Source: Batillaria attramentaria | Lineage: Eukaryota > Mollusca > Gastropoda > Batillariidae | Assembly: GCA_018292915.2 (NCBI GenBank) | Contig: JACVVK020000035.1 | Location: 2,053,501-2,117,500 of the forward strand | Direction of reading: 5' to 3' | Length of the DNA stretch: 64,000 nucleotides | In this document: positions 54,517-64,000 of the stretch, one piece after another | Numbering within the stretch: position 1 is the stretch's first letter | How the letters are laid out: every line of letters starts with the position of its first letter | Notes under the pieces: model-generated | What the model was told of the DNA's origin: nothing | What the model saw: only the letters and a program-made list of their open reading frames with translations | Databases searched by the model: none | Program-made: the position numbers and the translations under genes

Positions 54517-56570
54517 GGGCCGTGGTCACGACGCGTTCGTAACTTTTCCGCCACCGATTTACGCACGCGAGGGTCCGTAACTTACGATCTGTGATAAAAT
54601 TGGGTGGTCATGACGTTTGCGCAGAGTTACGGCCGCTCGGAAACCCTTGCGTATTGTACACCACCTAGGAGGGTGTCGGAAAGGTGCCGTAGCCTTTGCG
54701 TAAATCTGAAAAATGGCGGCCCGCTTGATTTACCAACTGCAAATGAGAAGAGCATTGCGACGGGAAAGGGTGTTCCGCGATCGTACTAACCCTTTTGACT
54801 CGTACGACGATGTGGACATGCTTCAAAGGTTTAGATTTAGGAGGAGAGACCTGCAGGAATTGTGCGATCTGCTGTAGGACGACTTGAGGTACCCGTGTAG
54901 AGGGGGCGCGTTCAGTTCACTACGCACCCTGCAATGCAAAGGCCTGTATGGCCGGCCGTACACACATCGTGGGTTGATTTGTTTCCTTTTTGTGGGTTAA
55001 CATTTGTTGTGTGTGTTTCGGACAAGTTCAGGTGCTGAACGCACTCGGTCAGTCCTCACTGATCACACTCTTCACATACATGCCACGCATTTAACCTGAC
55101 GCTACGGCAGATAAACATGACTCGATCAAAAACTCTGTAGTGAACGGGTAGTGAACACACCCCCTCTACTCTTTCACTCTTCACGCTGGAAGGAGAATTT
55201 GTGCAGGTCACGTGATGGTGTTTTCCGTGGGAATCCCAGGGGTCCCACACCTATCTAAAAATAACCCGTACGTGACAACCGTTTCCAGTAAGTGCGCGTC
55301 GTGGACCGGCCAACTAGCGGAAGAGATAGTTTTCACGTAGCCACGTACGAACTTACGATCCGCAACCTATTTGCGCAAAGAAATTTGCGTTCGCGTCGTG
55401 ACCACGGCCCCATGACGTTTGCGCAGAATTACGGCCGCTCGGAAACCCTTGCGTATTGTACACCACCTAGGAGGGTGTCGGAAAGGTGCCGTAGCCTTTG
55501 CGTAAATCTGAAAATGGCGGCCCGCTTGATTTAACCAACTGCAAATGAGAAGAGCATTGCGACGGGAAAGAGTGTTTCGCGATCGTACTAACCCTTTTGA
55601 CTCGTACGACGATGTGGACATGCTTCAAAGGTTTAGATTTAGGAGGAGAGACCTGCAGGAATTGTGCGATCTGCTGTAGGACGACTTGAGGTACCCGTGT
55701 AGCTGCGGAGGGGGCGCGTTCAGTTCACTACGCACCCTGCAATGCAAAGGCCTGTATGGCCGGCCGTACACACGTCGTGGGTTGATTTGTTTCCTTTTTG
55801 TGGGTTAACATTTGTTGTGTGTGTTTCGGACTAGTTCAGTGCTGAACGCACTCGGTCAGTCCTCACTGATCAGCCACCACCGTTTTGATCGTATGCCTGT
55901 CAATGCAGGTCTCATTCATTGTGTTGTGGACCCGAAATGTGCGGGTTCCGAATTCAGAGTTTTGGTCGAGTCATGTTTCTCTGCCGTAGCAAGTCAGGTT
56001 AAATGCGTGGCATGTATGTGGAGAGTTTTGTTGATGGTGTTGTTATCCTCTCCTCTTTCGTTGTTCTTTGATTGAGGTTCATTCCGTCGGTTTTCTTGCC
56101 AGCCGGTGAGCCTGCTACATACGGTTTGTACGTGCAGTAAATGCTTCTACTGGTTGTAGTCCGTCCAATGTTGAGATTGAGACTGCTAGGGAGCGGCCTA
56201 TATGCGACCTGCATGCACTCCTGATCACACTCTCCACATACATGCCACGCATTTAACCTGACGCTACGGCAGATAAACATGACTCGATCAAAAACTCTGT
56301 AGTGAACGCGTAGTGAACACACCCCCTCTACTCTTTCACTCTTCACGCTGGAAGGAGACTTTGTGCAGGTTACGTGAAGGTGTTTTCCGTGGGAATCCCG
56401 GGGGTCCCACACCTATCTAAAAATAACCCGTACGTGACACCGTTTCCAGTAAGTGCGCGTCGTGACCGGCCAACTAGCGGAAGAGATAGTTTTCACGTAG
56501 CCACGTACGAACTTACGATCCGCAACCTATTTGCGCAAAGAAATTTGCGTTCGCGTCGTGACCACGGCTC
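54517..56570 (+). mobile_element. PIF-Harbinger-like element 1, with duplicated right half
   Basis: The left end GGGCCGTGGTCACGACGCG is preceded by CAG (54514-54516). The final right end ...GACCACGGCTC is followed by CAG (56571-56573), i.e. a 3-bp duplication as in PIF-Harbinger. An internal right end (GACCACGGCCC at 55410) is followed at once by a second copy of the interior from CATGACGTTTGCGCAG. Either a partial tandem copy or a nested insertion formed this. Confidence 0.75.
54713..54877 (+). pseudogene. Harbinger transposase N-terminal remnant, 54 aa
   Basis: ATG to TAG: begins MAARLIYQLQMRRALRRERV and holds FRDRTNPFDSYDD and LQRFRFRRRDLQELCDLL, the opening helices of HARBI1-type nucleases. 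The DDE domain is absent. Related frames lie at ~55513-55678 (with a 1-bp shift) and, inverted, within 57628-57903. Confidence 0.7.
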
Positions 56571-56770
56571 CAGCAGTTCCCTCCACCGGTCAATAGTAGG
56601 ACTGCGCACAATCTTTGTCGCAATTGCTCACTTCGTAAGCTGACAACAACTCAGGTCTACTTGTGTTACAACAGTCTCTATTACAGAGTAAAACTCAAGC
56701 AACCGCTATAGCCGTGCCTAAACATTTTCCCGCACGTGAAAACGTTAGGTAGACTGGGATAAACTCCAGG

Positions 56771-57991
56771 GGCCGTGGTCACGACGCGAACGCAAATTTC
56801 TTTGCGCAAATAGGTTACGGATCGTAAGTTCGTACGTGGCTACGTGAAAACTATCTCTTCCGCTAGTTGGCCGGTCACGACGCGCACTTACTGGAAACGG
56901 TGTCACGTACGGGTTATTTTTAGATAGGTGTGGGACCCCTGGGATTCCCACGGAAAACACCATCACGTGACCTGCACAAATTCTCCTTCCAGCATGAAGC
57001 GTGAAAGAGTAGAGGGGGTGTGTTCAGTACGCGTTCACTACAGAATTTTTGATCGAGTCATGTTTATCTGCCGTAGCGTCAGGTTAAATGCGTGGCATGT
57101 ATGTGGAGAGTGTGATCAGGAGAGCATGCAGGTCGCATATAGACCGCTCCCTAGCAGTCCCTATCTCAACATTGGACGGACTACAAGCAGTAGAAGCATT
57201 TACTGCACGTGCAAACCGTATGTAGCAGGCTCACTGACTGGCAAGAAAACCAACGGAATGAACCTCAATCAAAGAACAACGAAAAACGACAAAACTCTCC
57301 ACATACATGCCACGCATTTAACCTGACTTGCTACGGCAGAGAAACATGACTCGACCATAACTCTGAATTTGGAACCCGCACATTTTGGGTCCACAACACA
57401 ATGAATGAGACCTGCATTGACAGGCATACGATCAAAACGGTGGTGGCTGATCAGTGAGGACTGACCGAGTGCGTTCAGCACTGAACTAGTCCGAAACACA
57501 CACGACAAATGTTAACCCACAAAAAGGAAACAAATCAACCCACGATGTTTGTACAGCCGGCCATACAGGCCTTTGCATTGCAGGGTGCGTAGTGAACTGA
57601 ACGCGCCCCCTCTACACTCAAGTCGTCCTACAGCAGATCGCACAATTCCTGCAGGTCTCTCCTCCTAAATCTAAACCTTTGAAGCATGTACACAGCGTCG
57701 TACAAGTCAAAAGGGTTAGTACGATCGCGGAACACCCTTTCTCGTCGCAATGCTCTTCTCATTTGCAGTTCAGGTAAATCAAGCGGGCCGCCATTTTTCA
57801 GATTTACGCAAAGGCTACGGCACCTTTCCGACACCCTCCTAGGTGGTGTACAATACGCAAGGGTTTCCGTGCGGCCGTAACTCTGCGCAAGCGTCATGAC
57901 CACCCAATTTTATAACAAATCGTAAGTTACGGACCCTCGCGTGCGTAAATCGGTGGCGGAAAAGTTACGAACGCGTCGTGACCACGGCCCC
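56771..57991 (-). mobile_element. PIF-Harbinger-like element 2 (inverted relative to element 1)
   Basis: Bounded by GGGCCGTGGTCACGACGCG and its inverse, flanked by CAG (56768-56770, 57992-57994). Its interior is colinear with the second unit of element 1 on the opposite strand, including the transposase N-terminal remnant (57628-57903). Confidence 0.85.
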
Positions 57992-57994
57992 AGG

Positions 57995-59009
57995 TCTCTT
58001 TTTTTCCCCACCCGGCTTCTTTTGTGTTCCGTATGCCATAGCGCTACAGGTATGTTTGATTTTTGAATATTGTTTGTCTATTTCAAGACCAAGTGGATTG
58101 TTTGGTAACCCTATGGGTAACTTGATGCTATTATGATGTATATCTGATTTAGTTCTGAATGTTGGACTTCTCAAATGGTTATTTAAATGAGAGAATTTTT
58201 GGTAGGATGTTTTGAACTTCATTCTTGTGAGGAATCAGTTGTGAGAATATGGTTTGAGGTTGATGATGAGGATATAAGTTTGAACTGTTTGATATTGTAT
58301 GGGTACTTGGTAACTGGAAGGTGAATTTGTTGAGAATTTCTGATATCAATTCATAACTGGAACTTTCGAGATCGATGTCAGATGTTATTGTTGTTGAAGT
58401 GGAACTTTGTTCAGGATCAAAGTTAGTTTATGGAGAAGAAATACTATCCGAGATAGTGGTAGTAATTACGGGTTAATATTGTACAGGAACGACGCCGGAG
58501 ACCCGGTGAGCTGACCGCATTGTAATATGTCCGCCTGATCAGCGTACACGACACCATGTTTGTCTTCTATTGTCTGCCCCGTCGTTGTGGAGCTTGAAGC
58601 CAGCGACGTGTGTTTGTCTCCCTTGAGATCACGTGCAGCCATCCAGTCGAGCGCCGTGTCAAGGTGGAGCTATCCCTGAGTCTGATGGGGTACACCATCC
58701 TCAGCGTATTATTTGTGAAGGTGTCTGCGGTCCAGCATCGTTCAAGTCACTTCCAGAAGAAGTGCTTCCATTCACTCATTCCAGGAGAAGGTGAAAAGAT
58801 TTGAATCGCCCGGAATTCCCAGAGGAATCGTCTGGCTCAAGTGTATATATTTTCTACCCAAGATCAACAAGTCTTCCCCCAGTCTACAGCATCGTTTTGA
58901 CCAAGCTTGTTGAGTTCATCTTGTTTATTTCACTTTATTCATTTCACATCCAATTGTGTATAGTCAGTGGCTTTTTTCCGCGTTGTAGTACATTTTGTAT
59001 CCAGGCACA
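57995..59009. other. Unassigned sequence
   Basis: About 1 kb without a recognised gene or repeat. A 64-codon frame at 58610-58804 has no recognisable motif, and I do not call it a gene. Confidence 0.5.
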
Positions 59010-59011
59010 TA

Positions 59012-60254
59012 CAGTATACGCCGGTTATAAGAAACTCGAGGGGGGGGCAATTTTTTGGTTTCTTATATCCGAGTTTTCTTATATCTGAAAGTCGGATATA
59101 AGAAAGTATTTTGAAAAATATTTCTTATAACCGAGTTCAGTGAAAAAAAGGTTTAAAACATTTCTTTTTTCTCAGTTCGTGTATGTTTTGCATTAAATTA
59201 AGAAATATCTGGTTTCTCTTAAAGACCTGCACAGAATATATATATGTGTAGAGTTAATATACACCAGTGCGCTTGTGTCCTTCAATGTCAGATCTTTTTG
59301 TTTGAACATGAAAATACTGTTTTTGCTTCCCAACCGTAGCGCTGGCGGTCATGTGGTAAGAAAAAACAAAACAAAAAGAAAAAACAACAACAACCAAACC
59401 AACCAACCAACCAACCAAACAAACAAACAAACAAACAAACAAACAAAAAAGAACTAAGGGGAGAGAGAGAGAGAGAGAGAGAATTCCCTTGTATTTATAG
59501 GATATATTAAAAGTGCATTATGTATCAACTTTTGATCTATAAAACACTCGTCCCATTAGAGTATGATATGCGATGCTTTCCGTGTCTAATTTGGCTGAAA
59601 AAAGCTGCAAATTAGCTTTTTTTCTGTTGGGAGGGGGAAGGGGGATGGAGGAAAGATGGACCACGTATATTGTCAAAGAAAGGAATTGATCAACAGTTAG
59701 TCTAATACTGATAGTTTTATTCTCCTTAACGCGAGCCATGTAGACAGAGACAGACATACAGAGAGAGAGAGAGAGAGACTGAGCTCCCAATCAGGCAAAA
59801 AAACAAAATAATAATAAAAACAACATATAACAATAGAACAACAAAAATGCATCTCGTATTTTTTCTTCTTGCCAACATTCAATTTTGCACGGAACACAAT
59901 GGTAAAGAACCAATTCAAGAGAAGAAAATCATGCGCCATCATGTGCCTGTCCTAAGTGACGTCAGACCTGACCTGTTTTCTTAGAATGAGTGAAATTTTC
60001 TTGGAAATGTACTTTCGGTTTCTTACAATGAGTGAACTTTTCTTGGAAATGTACTTTCGGTTTCTTATATCCGAGTTTTTGTATCAAGCGGGACAAGAAA
60101 TTTGCTTTCCTAAAACCGAGTTTTCTTATAAGCGAGTTTCTTGTATCCGAGTTTTTGTAATACATAATAAAGAAGAGTTTGGCCGGGGGAAAAAAATTCG
60201 TTGGCAATAACCGAGTTTTCTTATATCCGAGTTGCTTATATCCGGCGTCCACTG
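59012..60254 (-). mobile_element. Pogo/Tigger-like TIR element, copy 3 (1243 bp)
   Basis: A complete, inverted copy with TA on both sides (59010-11, 60255-56). It is close in sequence to copies 1 and 2 but with shorter CT and TTGG tracts. No transposase. Confidence 0.9.
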
Positions 60255-60256
60255 TA

Positions 60257-60833
60257 TCCTTTGAATAACCGATGTGCTGGTGAAATTGGAGGCTTCTGTT
60301 TTTCAGCTGTGAATGTAATTAAGCCTTAAAACTACTTATTAATTCGTGTGATTGTCTAATTGTTTTCGTGTATAAAAGGTCTCAGTCAAAAGAATAACTA
60401 TTTGCTTGTGTGTATGGAAGGGAGTGGATGACGTTTGCATGCGTGCCTTTCTGAACGTCTGTGATGTGAAAGCGTAGTGAAAGTGTGAGGCCGCCTTACG
60501 TTACAGCTTGGTCTTACCATAGTCACACATGCAATGCAGAGGAATTAGAAAGCCAAGTTCTTCTGATGGCTGTTTCGTTCTGACATAAGTGATAAGTTTC
60601 CAACTTATGTTTTCTTCTTCTTTTCTAGTTTCACTGACTCTTTTTCTGCTTGTAAGATCAGCAGCGTCATCTGTGCGTGTGCGCGCGCGCGTATGTGTGT
60701 GTGTGTGTGCGCGCGCGCGCGTTCGCAGTCATATGATCGCATGTGCTCAATAAATTCTAGTGCAACGTCATAATTATAAACACACGCAGTCAAATAGCAG
60801 AAAGATCCAACTCTAACGGCACCAACCGGCAAA

Positions 60834-60882
<49 letters not shown>

Positions 60883-61256
60883 ACATTTCACACACCAGGA
60901 ATAACTCACTGCTTATCCTCCGAAACCGACGGCAAATCACCTTAACACTGGCGACAGAAAACCTCACAGATCAGGGGCACAGGGTCAGATCTCACGCCTA
61001 GCTCTGTTCTTGCACGTGTTTCTCGCCAATTTCGTGTTCTACCACCCAAGATAACCAGCCCTAAGGCCCGCAGGACACATAACACTGTCAACCTGTACTT
61101 GCACGGAAAATGTTAAATCTCTGTGCAAGCCGTGTTTTGGCGCTGATGCATCAAAAGGACAAAGAGAAATTCCCGTGCCAGCGACTGGTACGACTTATCC
61201 GAGGCGAAAATTGCAGATTCCGTTTGACATAACCGAGTTTTGACTTATCCGTTTTT
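60257..61256. other. Unassigned sequence with microsatellites
   Basis: Contains GT/GC repeats (~60676-60722), a CT-CA compound repeat (~60835-60885) and a Tigger-like end patch (~61192-61250). No gene seen. Confidence 0.5.
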
Positions 61257-62928
61257 ATGTTGTTTCCATAGTAATGGAAACAACATAATAGGACGGGCTA
61301 AAATTTCCACGTTCATAGGCAAGCATCTGTGGTACAAACGCACGTCACTGCCGATCTCCCGCAGAGACGATTTTGCAAGTGTAACTCTGACAATGACGTA
61401 AGAAAACTTGCGTCATCGATGCTGACGCGTATGGTGTTCCGAACGCACTTCTCCTCCTCAGTGAGTGCCGTCTGTGCGGATGTGTGTGCGTGTGTGCGTG
61501 TGTGCGTGCGTGTGTGCGTGTGTGCGTGTGTGAATTGTGTCCAGGCCCGTTTCTTCGAAAATACTCAACCGAATGGCTTCAAATTTGGGGTATCCAAATA
61601 TATCAAAATGTTACGTTAGACGATTCAAGCGTGTGATGATTGCTTAAGTGATTTGGGAGTTATCGCCCTTTTGAGACAAGTTGGTTGTCTTTCGTGTACA
61701 GGCGTAATATTTATTTAAATCACTCAATTTTTTGGCAGTAGATAGCTTGAATACGGACTCTGAACAGAATCACTACTAGAAAATGGTCGCTCTTATAGTT
61801 TTCATGTAAACCGAGCCTGAGTTGACATTGCATGTGAACCCAGTTCAGATGCCTATTTCTCCGAAAATACTGAACCGATCGATTTCAAATTTGGGATTTC
61901 TAAATGAATCAAGATTGTTGAATAGAAGGCCCGATCCAGGTACGATTGCACACATGATTTGCGAGTTATCGCCCTTTTCAGGAAAAGTGGCTTTCTGGCG
62001 TTTAAAGGCGTAATATTTACCTAAACCACTCCATGTTTTGGACATAGATAGCATGAATACGGACTCTCAACTGAGTGAATTTTGGAGGTTGTCGCTTTTG
62101 TACTTTTGGCGTAAGCCGTACCTGATGAAAGTGCTGGTGAACACACTTTAGATCTCAAAATCGCTCCTACTATACATAGATAATGAGCCTGGGGTGCCAT
62201 AAAAAATATACAAAAAAATTAGAAAAATTCACTGCAGCCGTTGTCGTCAGTTGACTCGAAAATTTGTACTCGAAGCACATTTCCTTTACACAAGCCACAC
62301 GCCTCACAAACATCGCAGAAAAGGCACACGCGCACTGACGCAAAACTGTATCAGCGTCAGTTTGCCGACGTCATGTTTGATTGACGTGGGGGTGTGTCGT
62401 CACTTTTCGGAAGTTCTCTATTTGTAGACGGGGAAAGCGGGAGTTTCATTGATGTAGTGAGCTTTGTTTTTCCCACTGACTCTCACTCAATAGCATAGTA
62501 GAGTGAGAGAACACCACATAGGTCTCAATGGAGCACATGCACAAACGCGGCTCGCGCAAGTCTGCGTGCGTGCGTGCGTGCGTGCGCGCGCGCGTATGTC
62601 TGTGTGTGTCTGTGTGCGCGCGCGCGCAGCAGACATAACACATAGTGAAAAAACGTTCGCCGCGCAGACTTGTCTGTTAAACACATTGAGCCGGTATAAA
62701 TTCGATCTTTACACTGCGCAGCAGCAACACTTCAATTTTCATGGGGCTGCTTTCATTGCAAGAATTCTATCCGAGTCAAAGTTATTACGTCAAATGTATT
62801 ATGCGTCATCCCAATGAGGAAAACGTCATAGATTTCAAAGAAAACAACTTGACGTCTTCCAAAACCAAGATTGGTCTGACAAGCCCGGTCAGTTGTTTCC
62901 ATTCAGAGAGAGAGAGAGAGAGAGAGTG

Positions 62929-62983
<55 letters not shown>

Positions 62984-63097
62984 TGTGTGTGTGTGTGTGT
63001 GTCCTCCCGAATACATGGCATTACAAAAGAACGACCGTGACGACAGCAGGTGATTAAATGGAAACAACATATTGGGCTGGTCAGTGGCCATCTTGTT
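61257..63097 (+). mobile_element. Hairpin-headed element, copy E (complete, 1841 bp)
   Basis: Palindrome at 61257-61286, AATAGGACGGGCTAAAATTTCC, a GT microsatellite, two half-repeats, the CRE-like rich region, GCGTGC and GT repeats, and the end ATGGAAACAACATATTGGGC...CCATCTTGTT. Almost identical to copy B in the second half. Copy F follows at once. Confidence 0.85.
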
Positions 63098-64000
63098 ATG
63101 TTGTTTCCATAGTAATGGAAACAACATAATAGGACGGGCTAAAATTTCCACGTTCATGGGCAAGCATCTGTGGTACAAACGCACGTCACTGCCGATCTCC
63201 CGCAGAGACGATTTTGCAAGTGTAACTCTGACAATGACGTAAGAAAACTTGCGTCATCGATGCTGACGCGTATGATGTTCCGAACGCAGTTCTCCTCCTC
63301 CTGAGTGCCGTCTGTGTGGATGTGCGTGTGTGTGTGAATTGTGTCCGGGCCCGTTTCTTCGAAAATACTTAACCGAATGGCTTCAAATTTGGGGTATCCA
63401 AATATATCAAAATGTTACATTAGACGATTCAAGCGTGTGATGATTGCTTAAGTGATTTGGGAGTTATCGCCCTTTTGAGACAAGTTGGTTGTCTTTCGTG
63501 TACAGGCGTAATATTTATTTAAATCACTCAATTTTTTGGCAGTAGATAGCTTGAATACGGACTCTGAATTGACTCACTACTAGAAAATGGTCGCTCTTAT
63601 AGTTTTCATGTAAACCGAGCCTGAGTTGACATTGCATGTGAACCCAGTTCAGATGCCTATTTCTCCGAAAATACTGAACCGATCGATTTCAAATTTGGGG
63701 TTTCTAAATGAATCAAGATTGTTGAATAGAAGGCCCGATCCAGGTACGATTGCACACATGATTTGCGAGTTATCGCCCTTTTCAGGAAAAGTGGCTTTCT
63801 GGCGTTTAAAGGCGTAATATTTACCTAAACCACTCCATGTTTGGGACATAGATAGCATGAATACGGACTCTCAACTGAGTGAATTTTGGAGGTTGTCGCT
63901 TTTGTACTTTTGGCGTAAACCGTACCTGATGAAAGTGCTGGTGAACACACTTTAGATCTCAAAATCGCTCCTACTATACATAGATAATGAGCCTGGGGTG
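63098..64000 (+). mobile_element. Hairpin-headed element, copy F (runs off the window)
   Basis: The palindrome starts at 63098, directly abutting copy E. The same half-repeat layout continues to the window end. Confidence 0.85.

Noticed and set aside
58610..58804. Possible small gene (64 codons, MFVSLEITCSHP...)
   Set aside because: No homolog recognised, no supporting splice sites and no conserved motif.

Overview
The window is animal nuclear DNA: spliced genes with GT-AG introns, long microsatellites, tRNA-headed SINEs, non-LTR retrotransposons and many cut-and-paste transposon families. A secreted protein of the 'short-chain collagen C4-like' type and the repeat style point to a lophotrochozoan, most likely a gastropod mollusc; this is an inference from content, not a database match.

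Three host genes can be rebuilt. (1) On the minus strand, 649-1836 holds the first three coding exons of SUPV3L1 (mitochondrial SUV3 RNA helicase); the rest lies left of the window. (2) Head-to-head with it, only 365 bases away, an ALMS1-like centrosome/basal-body gene runs on the plus strand from 2202 to 25658. I assembled 18 exons whose phases all agree (7599 coding bases, 2532 codons plus stop), ending in a clear ALMS motif. (3) Convergent with it, a three-exon minus-strand gene (39323 to 28195, 217 aa) encodes a secreted short-chain collagen C4-like protein. Its first exon is separated from the rest by a 9.3-kb intron made almost entirely of transposable elements.

The rest is mobile DNA. 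ALMS1 introns carry a 12 x 32-bp minisatellite, two CAGGG-ended (hAT-like) elements, an I/Nimb-type LINE nested in one of them, a hairpin-headed element and several SINEs. The C4 intron carries four copies or part-copies of a hairpin-headed ~1.8-kb family, partly head-to-tail, and a 1.28-kb pogo/Tigger-like element. A piggyBac element with perfect TTAA duplications sits 266 bp upstream of the C4 start codon. From 45 to 54 kb there is a nest: a CR1/L2-type LINE holds a pogo-like element, which itself holds a nearly intact I-type LINE and a SINE. Two PIF-Harbinger-like elements in opposite orientation follow, then a third pogo-like copy and a second head-to-tail pair of the hairpin-headed family running off the right edge.

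The most novel-looking material is the hairpin-headed, tandem-forming family. Two divergent branches share both ends, carry clusters of TGACGTCA-type (CRE-like) sites and have no visible transposase. No prokaryotic, viral, CRISPR or operon structure was seen.
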